From: Neoroseomonas soli
GTDB lineage: Bacteria; Pseudomonadota; Alphaproteobacteria; Acetobacterales; Acetobacteraceae
Length of the DNA: 34,552 bases
Assembly: GCF_018129065.1 (NCBI RefSeq)
Contig: NZ_JAAEDM010000054.1
Coordinates: 1 to 34,552 of the forward strand
Reading direction: 5' to 3'
Part shown: positions 14,833 to 22,348 of the stretch, in pieces
Layout: the number at the start of each line of letters is the position of its first letter
How positions within the stretch are numbered: position 1 is the stretch's first letter
Translations under genes and position numbers: made by a program
Notes under the pieces: model-generated
Seen by the model: the letters and a program-made list of their open reading frames with translations, nothing else
What the model was told of the DNA's origin: nothing
Database searches by the model: none

Positions 14833-15263
14833 GCACCGCCCTTCCCCCCGGCCTGCCCGCGCCCGCGCAGGAACCCGTCGCCAAGCCCTATTGGGAAGGC
14901 ACCCGCGCCAGCAAGCTGGTGATCCAGCGCTGCAATGGCTGCGGCGCGCATCAATGGGGCCCGGAATGGGTCTGCCATCGCTGCCACTCCTTCGACCTGG
15001 GGTGGGAGGAAGTGGCGCCGCGCGGCCGCATCTGGTCCTGGCAGCGGCCGCATCATCCGGTGCATCCGGCGCTGAACGGCTTCGGTCCCTACACCATCGT
15101 GCTGGTGGAACTGCCGGAAGCAGGCAATGTCCGCATGGTCGGCAACCTGCTCTGCGAACCCACCGCGCCGGTCGAGATCGGCGCAGAAGTCGAAGCGGTC
15201 TTCGAACCGCATGACGAGGCGGACCCGCCCTACACGCTGGTCCAGTGGCGCCTCAAGGGCTGA
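14829..15263 (+). CDS. DUF35 zinc-ribbon/OB-fold protein, partner of the thiolase-like aldolase
   Basis: Protein of 144 aa made of a short N-terminal helix (PVAKPYWEGTRASKLVIQRC), a rubredoxin-like zinc ribbon with Cys35, Cys38, Cys49 and Cys52 (C-x2-C-x10-C-x2-C), and a C-terminal OB fold (about 60-144) containing GRIWSWQRPHHPVHPAL and GPYTIVLVELPEAGNVRMVGNL. DUF35 proteins bind acyl-CoA and form complexes with thiolase-like enzymes; without them Ltp2-type aldolases are inactive. The GTG start at 14829 overlaps the thiolase-like stop (GTGA), as expected for subunits made together. In actinobacterial steroid clusters this domain is often fused to a MaoC protein; here it is free, with a MaoC gene next. 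Confidence 0.88.
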   Translation: MSTALPPGLPAPAQEPVAKPYWEGTRASKLVIQRCNGCGAHQWGPEWVCHRCHSFDLGWEEVAPRGRIWSWQRPHHPVHPALNGFGPYTIVLVELPEAGNVRMVGNLLCEPTAPVEIGAEVEAVFEPHDEADPPYTLVQWRLKG

Positions 15264-15273
15264 GGACAGGACC

Positions 15274-15726
15274 ATGGCGGGACTCTATTTCGAGGAATTC
15301 GAGGTCGGCCAGGTGTTCCGGCACGCGATCCGCCGCACGATCACGGAGACCGACAATGTCTGGTTCTCCGCCATCACGCACAATCCGGCGGCGCTGCACC
15401 TCGATGAGGAATACGGCAAGACCACGGAGTTCGGCGCACGCATCGTCAATTCCTGCTTCACGCTGGGGCTGATGGTGGGCATCTCGGTCGGCGACACGAC
15501 GCTCGGCACCACGGTCGCCAATCTGGGCTGGGACGAGGTGCGCTTCCCGAAGCCGCTCTTCCATGGCGACACCATCCACGTGGAATCGGAAGTGCTGTCA
15601 AAGCGGCCCAGCAAGTCGCGCCCCGGCCAGGGCATCGTCGAGTTCATGCACCGCGCCTACAACCAGCATGACGTGCTGGTGGGGCATTGCCGGCGCCAGG
15701 CGCTGATGCTCGGCAAGCCGGCATGA
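15274..15726 (+). CDS. MaoC-like single-hotdog dehydratase/hydratase
   Basis: Cytoplasmic hotdog-fold protein of 150 aa. It starts YFEEFEVGQVFRHAIRRTITETDNVWFSAITHNPAALHLDEEYG, the pattern of MaoC proteins that sit next to CitE-like lyases. The usual GDxNPxH hydratase motif reads THNPAALHLD: His is kept but the catalytic Asp position is His or Thr. LGWDEVRFPKPLFHGDTIHVESEV is the second family block. ATG 15274 follows AGGACAGGACC. The gene lies 10 nt after DUF35 and overlaps the CitE-like gene by ATGA. Likely role: hydration of a dicarboxylic or branched enoyl-CoA such as a mesaconyl- or itaconyl-type ester, or a structural partner in a heteromeric hydratase. The changed motif makes activity uncertain. 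Confidence 0.87.
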   Translation: MAGLYFEEFEVGQVFRHAIRRTITETDNVWFSAITHNPAALHLDEEYGKTTEFGARIVNSCFTLGLMVGISVGDTTLGTTVANLGWDEVRFPKPLFHGDTIHVESEVLSKRPSKSRPGQGIVEFMHRAYNQHDVLVGHCRRQALMLGKPA

Positions 15727-16604
15727 TCCGGTCCTGGCTGTTCGTTCCCGCCGACAGCGAGCGCAAGCTCGCCAAGGGCGGCGAAAGCGGCGCGGATGCG
15801 CTGATCCTCGACCTCGAGGATTCGGTCGCTGCGTCACGCCGCCCGGTCGCGCGCGGGATGGTGGTGGACTACCTGACCGCGCATGCCGGCGCGGCACGCC
15901 GCCCGCAACTGTGGGTGCGCATCAACCCGCTCGATGGCGAAGGGCTGACCGACGCCGCCGCCGTGGTGCGCGCAGCGCCGGATGGCCTCGTCGTGCCGAA
16001 GGTGAACGGGCCCGATGAGTTGCTGCGCCTGTCGCATTGGCTCGATGCGCTGGAGGCGCGCGACGGCCTGCCGCCCGGCAGAATCAAACTGCTGTCGGTG
16101 GCGACGGAAACCGCCGCGGCGGTGCTGCGCCTGTCCGAATACGCGCGCGTTACCGTGCCGCGCCTCGCCGCCCTGACCTGGGGCGCGGAGGACCTGCCGG
16201 CTGCCCTTGGCGCCAGCACCAATCAGGATCCGGCGGGCGGCTATGCACTGACCTATCGCCTCGCGCGCTCCGCCTGCCTGCTCGCCGCCGTGGCGGCCAA
16301 TGTGCAGCCCATCGACACGCTGGAAGTCGATTTCCGCGACGAGGCCGCGCTGCGCGCCGCCTGCGCCGATGGCCGCAAGCAGGGCTTCACCGGCAAGATC
16401 GCCATCCACCCTGCGCAGGTCGCCGCCATCAACGAAGGCTTCCGCCCGACCGCGGAGGAAGTCGCCCACGCCCGCCGCGTCGTCGCGGCCTTCGAGGCGA
16501 ATCCGGGCATCGGCACGGTGGGTCTCGACGGGAAGATGATCGACATGCCGCATCTGCGCCAGGCGCAGCGCGTGCTCGCCGCCGATGCGGCGTTCCAGGA
16601 CTGA
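15723..16604 (+). CDS. HpcH/HpaI-family CitE-like CoA-ester lyase
   Basis: TIM-barrel lyase of 293 aa that cleaves beta-hydroxyacyl-CoAs such as malyl-, methylmalyl- or citramalyl-CoA, Mg2+-dependent. It begins IRSWLFVPADSERKLAKGGESGADALILDLEDSV, the family start with the LEDSV strand. LWVRINPLDGEG carries the conserved Arg, SVATETAAAVL the metal-binding Glu, LTWGAEDLPAALGA the metal-binding Asp, and GFTGKIAIHPAQVAAINEGF the C-terminal signature. ATG 15723 overlaps the MaoC stop (ATGA), so hydratase and lyase are probably a functional pair: hydrate an unsaturated CoA ester, then split it. No citrate lyase alpha or gamma subunits are near, so it is not part of citrate lyase. Exact substrate is inference only. 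Confidence 0.9.
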   Translation: MIRSWLFVPADSERKLAKGGESGADALILDLEDSVAASRRPVARGMVVDYLTAHAGAARRPQLWVRINPLDGEGLTDAAAVVRAAPDGLVVPKVNGPDELLRLSHWLDALEARDGLPPGRIKLLSVATETAAAVLRLSEYARVTVPRLAALTWGAEDLPAALGASTNQDPAGGYALTYRLARSACLLAAVAANVQPIDTLEVDFRDEAALRAACADGRKQGFTGKIAIHPAQVAAINEGFRPTAEEVAHARRVVAAFEANPGIGTVGLDGKMIDMPHLRQAQRVLAADAAFQD

Positions 16605-16619
16605 CGGGGGAAACGGCGC

Positions 16620-17483
16620 ATGGCCATCGACTACGAGAAGCTGAAGAACCGCAAGTTCGCGGACATCGAGCAGGCCTACGGCGTCAAGGACACGATGCTC
16701 TACGCGCTCGGCCTCGGCCTCGGGCAGGACCCGATGGACCCGAAGCAGTTGCGCCATGTGTACGAGGAAGACCTCGTCACCCTGCCGACCATGGGCGTGG
16801 TGCTCGCGACGCCCGGCTTCTGGGTGAAGGAACCCGACACCGGCGTGGACTGGCCGAAGGTGCTGCACGGCGAGCAGGGCCTGACCATCCACAAGCCGCT
16901 GCCGCCGAAGGGCCGCGTCGTCAGCCGGTTCCGCATCGACGAGATCATCGACAAGGGCGCCGGCAAGGGCGCGCTGATGTACACGACGCGCGAACTGCTC
17001 GACGCCGCCAGCGGCGACAAGCTGTGCAGCCTGACCAGCACGTCCTTCCTGCGCGGCGATGGCGGCTTCGGCGGGCCGAGCGGCCCGATCCGCCAGCCGC
17101 ACGCGGTGCCGGAGGGCACGCCGGATGCGTCCTTCGACTGGACCGTCGGCCCGCACGCGGCGCTGCTCTATCGACTGAACGGCGACTACAACCCGGTCCA
17201 TGCCGACCCGAAGGCGGCGGCGAAGGGCGGCTTCGCGCAGCCGATCCTGCATGGGCTCTGCTCCTACGGCGTTGCGGGGTGGTCGGTGATGAACCTGCTC
17301 TGCGACGGCGACGCGACGCGCCTCAGGCGCTTCGACCTGCGCTTCACCTCGCCGGTCTATCCGGGGGAGACGCTGCGCACGGAGGTCTGGAAGCAGGGGC
17401 CGGGTGTGGCCGCCTTCCGCGTGCGGGTGCCGGCGCGCGATGTCATCGCGCTCAACAACGGCCGGGTGGAATACCTGCCGTGA
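16620..17483 (+). CDS. Two-hotdog MaoC enoyl-CoA hydratase 2
   Basis: Protein of 287 aa with two hotdog domains, as in the hydratase 2 part of peroxisomal MFE-2. The N-terminal domain (about 1-150: KNRKFADIEQAYGVKDTMLYALGLG) binds the acyl chain. The C-terminal domain (about 160-287) holds the active site with a complete motif YRLNGDYNPVHADPKAAAKGGF, giving the Asp/His catalytic pair, then PILHGLCSYG. This makes (3R)-hydroxyacyl-CoA from trans-2-enoyl-CoA. It starts 15 nt after the CitE-like gene with GGGGGAAACGGC before ATG 16620, and its stop overlaps the GTG of the acyl-CoA synthetase. With its intact motif it is the likelier main hydratase of the operon, supplying the substrate for the aldolase or lyase. 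Confidence 0.92.
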   Translation: MAIDYEKLKNRKFADIEQAYGVKDTMLYALGLGLGQDPMDPKQLRHVYEEDLVTLPTMGVVLATPGFWVKEPDTGVDWPKVLHGEQGLTIHKPLPPKGRVVSRFRIDEIIDKGAGKGALMYTTRELLDAASGDKLCSLTSTSFLRGDGGFGGPSGPIRQPHAVPEGTPDASFDWTVGPHAALLYRLNGDYNPVHADPKAAAKGGFAQPILHGLCSYGVAGWSVMNLLCDGDATRLRRFDLRFTSPVYPGETLRTEVWKQGPGVAAFRVRVPARDVIALNNGRVEYLP

Positions 17484-19000
17484 CGGCGCCGGCGGTCATC
17501 ATCAGCGGTGACCGCCAGGTCACCCGCGACGCGCTGATGGCGCGAGTGCGCCGCGCGGCGACCGGCTTCGCCGCGCTCGGCGTCGGTCCGGGAGATTGCG
17601 TCGCGCTGCTGCTGCGCAACGACGTCTCCTTTCTCGAAGCGAGCCTCGCCGCGACGACGCTCGGCGGCTACGCGGTGCCGATCAACTGGCACTGGAAGCC
17701 GGACGAGGTCGCCTACCTGCTGCGCGACTGCGAGGCGCGCGTCGTCGTCGTGCACGCCGACCTCGCGCATCTGCTGTCCGAGGCACCGGAAGGCCTCACC
17801 ATCCTGGTCGTGCCGACGCCGCCCGAGGCCGCCGCGGCCTACGGCATCCCGCCCGCGACCGCCGCCGCGCCGGGCGAGGACTGGGACGCCTTCATCGCCC
17901 GCCACGCCGAATGGGACCGCCCGCCCCAGCCGGCGCGCGAGAGCATGATCTACACATCCGGCACCACCGGCCGGCCCAAGGGCGTGCGGCGCCAGCCGCC
18001 AACCGCCGAGCAGGCCGCCGCCACCGCGCGCAACCGCGCGCAGATCTACGGGTTGGTGCCGGGCATTCGCTCGCTCGTGCCCGGCCCGATGTACCACTCC
18101 GCCCCGAACGGCTTCGGCCTGCGCGCCGTGCCGCTGTCGGAGGTGCTGGTGCTGATGCCGCGCTTCGACCCGGAGGAGACGCTGGCTCTGATCGAGCGCC
18201 ACCGCATCACCACGGTCTTCCTCGTGCCGACGATGATGGTGCGCCTGCTGCGCCTGCCGGAGGAGGTGAAGCGCCGCTACGACCTCTCCTCCCTGTGCCA
18301 CGTCACCCACGCCGCCGCGCCCTGCCCGCCCGAGGTGAAGCGCGCGATGATCGAATGGTGGGGCCCTGTCATCCATGAATTCTATGGTGCCACCGATCTC
18401 GGCGCACCGACCGCCTGCACCTCCGAGCAGTGGCTCGCGAAACCCGGCTCCGTCGGCACGCTGACCGAGGGCGCGATCGTGAAGATCCTCGACGCGAACG
18501 GGCAGGAATGCCCGGTCGGCGTGCCGGGCGAGATCTTCGCCAGCGTCGAGTACATGCCCGACTTCACCTACAACAAGCGCGACGGCGAACGCCGCGCGGT
18601 GGAACTCGGCGGCCTGATCACGGTCGGTGACGTCGGCTACTTCGACGCGGACGGCTACCTGTTCCTCTGCGACCGCAAGCGGGACATGGTCATCTCCGGC
18701 GGCGTGAACATCTACCCCGCCGAGATCGAGGCGGTGATGATCGGCATCCCCGGCGTGCTCGACTGCGCCGTCTTCGGCATCCCGGATGCGGAATACGGCG
18801 AAAGCCTCTGCGCCGCGATCCGCGCCGCACCCGGCACGACGGAAGCGGCGATTCGCGAGGCGCTGAAGTCGAAGCTCGCCAACTTCAAGGTGCCGCGCGT
18901 CATCGAGTTCCACGACGAATTGCCGCGCGACGATTCCGGCAAGCTGCTCAAGCGCAAGCTGCGCGATCCCTACTGGCAGGGAGCCGGCCGCGCGATCTGA
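17480..19000 (+). CDS. AMP-dependent acyl-CoA synthetase
   Basis: ANL-superfamily ligase of 506 aa that activates a carboxylic acid to its CoA ester through an acyl-AMP. The adenylation loop YTSGTTGRPKG is at 158-168, FYGATD at 301-306 (in place of the common YG.TE), and GDVGYFDADGYLFLCDRKRDM starts at 383. The hinge is followed by SGGVNIYPAEIE, and the C-terminal catalytic Lys488 is in SGKLLKRKL. The GTG start at 17480 overlaps the hydratase stop (GTGA). An open frame continues far upstream but is a shadow of the previous genes. The acid-binding pocket cannot be read; relatives use medium-chain, aryl or cyclic acids. In this operon it would be the entry step, alternative to CoA transfer by CaiB. 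Confidence 0.93.
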   Translation: MTAPAVIISGDRQVTRDALMARVRRAATGFAALGVGPGDCVALLLRNDVSFLEASLAATTLGGYAVPINWHWKPDEVAYLLRDCEARVVVVHADLAHLLSEAPEGLTILVVPTPPEAAAAYGIPPATAAAPGEDWDAFIARHAEWDRPPQPARESMIYTSGTTGRPKGVRRQPPTAEQAAATARNRAQIYGLVPGIRSLVPGPMYHSAPNGFGLRAVPLSEVLVLMPRFDPEETLALIERHRITTVFLVPTMMVRLLRLPEEVKRRYDLSSLCHVTHAAAPCPPEVKRAMIEWWGPVIHEFYGATDLGAPTACTSEQWLAKPGSVGTLTEGAIVKILDANGQECPVGVPGEIFASVEYMPDFTYNKRDGERRAVELGGLITVGDVGYFDADGYLFLCDRKRDMVISGGVNIYPAEIEAVMIGIPGVLDCAVFGIPDAEYGESLCAAIRAAPGTTEAAIREALKSKLANFKVPRVIEFHDELPRDDSGKLLKRKLRDPYWQGAGRAI

Positions 19001-19040
19001 GAACAGCCGCGCCGGGAACGCGCGAACAGGGAGGTCCAGA

Positions 19041-20024
19041 ATGAACCACATCACCACCCCACGCCGCGCGCTGCTCGCGGCCGGGCTTGCGCCGATCCTC
19101 GCCCCGCGCGTCGCGCGCGCGCAATCCGCCTATCCGGGGAACCGCACCGTCAGCCTCGTCATCCCCTATGCCGCCGGCGGCATCCCGGACGTCTTCGGCA
19201 ATGCGATCACCCAGGGCCTGCAGGAACGCCTCGGTGGCACTTTCATCATGGAACACAAGCCGGGTGCGAGCACGACGCTCGGCACGCGGCAGGTGGCGCG
19301 CGCGCGGCCGGACGGCAACACGCTCGTCTTCGCCGGCAATGGCACCTTCACCATTACCCCCTTCGTGCTGCGCAATGCCGGCTATGATTCCGCGAAGGAC
19401 TTCACCTGGCTCGGCATGACGGGCAGCGCCGTCTATCTCTACGTCGCGCATCCGCGGTGGGAGAGCCTGGATGCGCTGATCGCCGCCGCGAAGCGCCGCC
19501 CCGGTGAGATCAGCTACGCCACCTGGGGCGTCGGCTCCTCGGCGCATCTCGGCACCTTCGACCTGGCGCGGCGCGCGGGCATCGACCTGATCCACGTGCC
19601 CTACAACGGCACCGCCGCGGCGCTGACGGATGTCTCGACCGGGCGGGTGGACTTCATGCTGAGCACGCTCGCGCCCGCGCGGCCGCACATGGATGCGGGG
19701 CGCGTGAAGCCGCTCGGCATTGCCACCGCGCAGCGCTTCCGTCCGCTGCCGGACGTGCCGACCGTCGCGGAACAGGGATTCCCCGGCTATGTGGTGCCGA
19801 ACTGGACCGGCGTCGCCGCGCCCGCGGGGCTGCCGGACTCCATCGCCGAACCGCTCGGCGCGGCCCTCGCCGCGACCTTCTCCGACGAACGGCTGTTGCA
19901 GCGGCTGGAACCGCTCGGCATTTCCGCCTGGCCGACGGGTGCGCGCGCGATGCGCGAACAGGTGGCGAAGGACCTCGCGGAGAATGTCGACCTTGTGCGC
20001 CGCGCCGGCATCACGCCGGAATAG
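19041..20024 (+). CDS. Bug-family (TctC) solute-binding protein
   Basis: Periplasmic receptor of 327 aa. ATG 19041 follows AGGGAGGTCCAGA. A signal peptide (MNHITTPRRALLAAGLAPILAPRVARAQS) with arginines near the start precedes the mature sequence. Bug landmarks are NRTVSLVIPYAAGGIPDVFGN, FIMEHKPGASTTLGTRQVARARPDGNTLV, YATWGVGSSAHLGTFDLARRAG, VPYNGTAAALTDVSTGRVDFMLS and RFRPLPDVPTVAEQGFPGY. It lies 40 nt after the acyl-CoA synthetase and before another TctC gene and a CaiB gene, so it belongs to the rightward operon. It probably captures the acid used by the pathway; the two membrane subunits are not in the window. Confidence 0.92.
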   Translation: MNHITTPRRALLAAGLAPILAPRVARAQSAYPGNRTVSLVIPYAAGGIPDVFGNAITQGLQERLGGTFIMEHKPGASTTLGTRQVARARPDGNTLVFAGNGTFTITPFVLRNAGYDSAKDFTWLGMTGSAVYLYVAHPRWESLDALIAAAKRRPGEISYATWGVGSSAHLGTFDLARRAGIDLIHVPYNGTAAALTDVSTGRVDFMLSTLAPARPHMDAGRVKPLGIATAQRFRPLPDVPTVAEQGFPGYVVPNWTGVAAPAGLPDSIAEPLGAALAATFSDERLLQRLEPLGISAWPTGARAMREQVAKDLAENVDLVRRAGITPE

Positions 20025-20090
20025 CCGGCGCGGATGGACGGCGCGCGCCACGCGGACGTAGCCTGCGCGCGGAGATCCGGAGGAACCACC

Positions 20091-21056
20091 GTGCCGATCA
20101 CGCGCCGCAGCGCCCTTGCCGCCGCCACCCTGGCCCTGCCCGCCGCGGCGGCGGCGCAGGCGCGCGGCTGGCCCAACCGCCCGGTGCGCATCGTCATTCC
20201 CTATGCGCCCGGCGGGCCGGTGGAAATCCCCGGCCGCTTCATCGCGGAACACCTCGCCGCCCGCCTTGGCCAGCCTTTCGTGGTGGAAACCCGACCCGGC
20301 GCCGGCGGCGCGCTCGGCACCAAGCAGGTGATCGGCACGACGGACCAGCACACGCTGCTGATGGTCACCGGCGCCGTCGCCATCCAGCCCGCGGTGCAGC
20401 CCGACATCGGCTACGACCCGGTGGCCGAACTCACGCCCATCTCGCTCGTCTCGGAAGCGAGCATGGGCTTCATGGTGCGGCCCAGCGCCGCCTTCCGCGA
20501 CCTGCCGGGCCTGATCGCGGCGGCGAAGGCGGCACCGGGGCGGATCACCTACGGGTCCTCGGGCAACGGCACCACCACGCACATGGCCGCGGCGCTGTTC
20601 GGCGCGCGCGCGGGCATCACCTGGCAGCACGTGCCCTATCGCGGCGGCGGGCAACTCATCAGTGGCTTCCTTGCCGGCGACGTTGACGTGATGAGCGGCG
20701 ACCTCGCGACGCTGTTGCCGCATGTGCGGGAAGGGCGCGGCGTGCTGCTCGCCGTGACCACGCCGGATCGCGTGCCGGTCGTACCCGACGTGCCCTCGAT
20801 CACGGAGGTGGTGCCCGGCACCGGCATCGCCATCTGGTTCGGGCTGTTTGCCCCGCGCAACTTCCCGGAGGATGCGACGGCGCGGCTCGTCGCCGAATTC
20901 GCGCCACTGCGCAGCGGCTCGCCGCTCGGTGAGCGCATGGCGGCAGCCGGCGGGCGGCTGCTGCTGACCGGACCGGCAGATCTTTCCGAGCGCCTGCGCC
21001 GCGAATTGCCGCTCTGGCGTCAGGTCGTCGCCGACGCCGGCATCCGGCCGGAGTGA
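20091..21056 (+). CDS. Bug-family (TctC) solute-binding protein
   Basis: Second receptor of the rightward operon, 321 aa. The GTG start at 20091 is chosen because GGAGGAACCACC precedes it and the signal peptide VPITRRSALAAATLALPAAA begins there; the ATG at 20034 has no such site. The mature region has RPVRIVIPYAPGGPVEIPGRF, PFVVETRPGAGGALGTKQVIG, YGSSGNGTTTHMAAALFGARAG, VPYRGGGQLISGFLAGDVDVMSGD and RVPVVPDVPSITEVVPG. The usual ARA-x-PDG stretch of the family is shortened to IGTTDQH. It differs clearly from its neighbour at 19041, so two different ligands are likely. It ends 7 nt before the CaiB gene. Confidence 0.91.
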   Translation: MPITRRSALAAATLALPAAAAAQARGWPNRPVRIVIPYAPGGPVEIPGRFIAEHLAARLGQPFVVETRPGAGGALGTKQVIGTTDQHTLLMVTGAVAIQPAVQPDIGYDPVAELTPISLVSEASMGFMVRPSAAFRDLPGLIAAAKAAPGRITYGSSGNGTTTHMAAALFGARAGITWQHVPYRGGGQLISGFLAGDVDVMSGDLATLLPHVREGRGVLLAVTTPDRVPVVPDVPSITEVVPGTGIAIWFGLFAPRNFPEDATARLVAEFAPLRSGSPLGERMAAAGGRLLLTGPADLSERLRRELPLWRQVVADAGIRPE

Positions 21057-21063
21057 CGCGCGC

Positions 21064-22245
21064 ATGATTCCCCTGCTGTCGGGCCTTCGCGTCCTCGACC
21101 TCACCTCCGTCATCTACGGTCCGCTGATCGGCCAGGTGCTCGGCGACTTCGGCGCCGACGTCATCAAGGTGGAAAGCCCTGAGGGCGACCTCGCGCGGGG
21201 CATCCAGCCGCGCGGCCCGCAGGGCGACAGCGCCATGTTCGTCTGCAACAACCGCAACAAGCGCAGCATCGTGCTCGACCTCAAGACCGCGGGCGGGCGG
21301 GAGGTCTTCACGCGCCTGCTGCGCTGGGCCGAGGTCTTCGTCCACAACATGCGCCCCGCGGCGATCGACCGCCTGGGCTTCGGCTTCGCGCCGGTCGCGG
21401 CGATCAACCCGGAGATCATCTACTGCGCCGCCGTCGGCTTCGGCAGCGGCGGGCGCTACGCCGGGCGCCCGGCCTTCGACGACGTGATCCAGGCCGCCGG
21501 CGGCATCGCCGCATTGCCGTCCTATCGCGGGCAGGACCCCGCCTATGTGCCGGGGGTGATGGCTGACAAGGTGGCGGCGCTGACCGCGACCTATGGCGTG
21601 ATGGCGGCGATCGCCGCGCGCGGCCGCGGCATGAAGGGCCCGATCGAGGTCGAGGCCGCGATGTTCGAAGCCGTCGCCGCCTTCGTGCTGAACGAGCACC
21701 TGGCCGCCGCCGCCTTCGGCGGCCCGCCCGAATCCGCCGGCTACCATCGCATGTTCGCCGCCGACCGCCGGCCCTACCGCACGCTCGATGGCTGGATCGC
21801 CGCGCTGCCCTACACCGAGCAGCAATGGCGCCGCCTGCTGGAATTCACGGGGCGCGAGGACGTGCTCGAGGCGCCGTGGTTCTCGGACCCCGGTGAACGC
21901 AGCGCACACATCGCGGAACTCTACACCGTGCTGGCCGAGGAGATGGCGCGCCGCAGCACCGACGACTGGCTGCGCGCGCTGCAGGAACTCGACATCCCGC
22001 ATGCGCGGGTGAACCGGCTCGAGGACCTGCTGCGCGACCCGCACCTGCAGGACGTGGACTTCTTTGCGCCGAACGGCAGCGGCCTGGCACGGTCGGCGCG
22101 GCAGCCCGTGCGCTTCCCGTCGCTGCCCGACCAGCCCGACCGGCCCGCGCCTGCGCTCGGCGCGGATGGGCAGGACGTGCTCGCGATGCTGGGCTACGAC
22201 GCGGCCGGCGTCGCGGCGCTGCGCGGCGCGGCCGCGTTCGGCTGA
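21064..22245 (+). CDS. CaiB/BaiF-family (class III) CoA-transferase
   Basis: CoA-transferase of 393 aa closing the rightward operon. It begins MIPLLSGLRVLDLTSVIYGPLIGQVLGDFGADVIKVESPEG and continues NRNKRSIVLDLKTAGGREVF, GFGSGGRYAGRPAFDDVIQAAGGIAAL and VPGVMADKVAALTATYGVMAAI. The Asp of MADK is at the position of the acyl-anhydride-forming aspartate of the family. The C-terminal part has IPHARVNRLEDLLRDPHLQDVDFF. It starts 7 nt after the second TctC gene, with GGAG of that gene's end as ribosome-binding site. With the ATP-dependent ligase in the same operon, it could recycle CoA from a product ester to the incoming acid. Substrates are unknown. Confidence 0.92.
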   Translation: MIPLLSGLRVLDLTSVIYGPLIGQVLGDFGADVIKVESPEGDLARGIQPRGPQGDSAMFVCNNRNKRSIVLDLKTAGGREVFTRLLRWAEVFVHNMRPAAIDRLGFGFAPVAAINPEIIYCAAVGFGSGGRYAGRPAFDDVIQAAGGIAALPSYRGQDPAYVPGVMADKVAALTATYGVMAAIAARGRGMKGPIEVEAAMFEAVAAFVLNEHLAAAAFGGPPESAGYHRMFAADRRPYRTLDGWIAALPYTEQQWRRLLEFTGREDVLEAPWFSDPGERSAHIAELYTVLAEEMARRSTDDWLRALQELDIPHARVNRLEDLLRDPHLQDVDFFAPNGSGLARSARQPVRFPSLPDQPDRPAPALGADGQDVLAMLGYDAAGVAALRGAAAFG

Positions 22246-22348
22246 TGCCCTGCCGGGCGCGACGTTGGACGCAGGCTCGTCGCACAGCAGGCACGCCGCG
22301 CGAACACCGGGCGCGCGAAGGATGGTCTCTCCTGCGCCCGGCCGATCG

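Noticed and set aside
16037..17479. Upstream extension of the acyl-CoA synthetase frame
   Set aside because: The extension is an Arg-rich shadow of the CitE-like and MaoC genes; the ligase begins at the GTG overlapping the hydratase stop.
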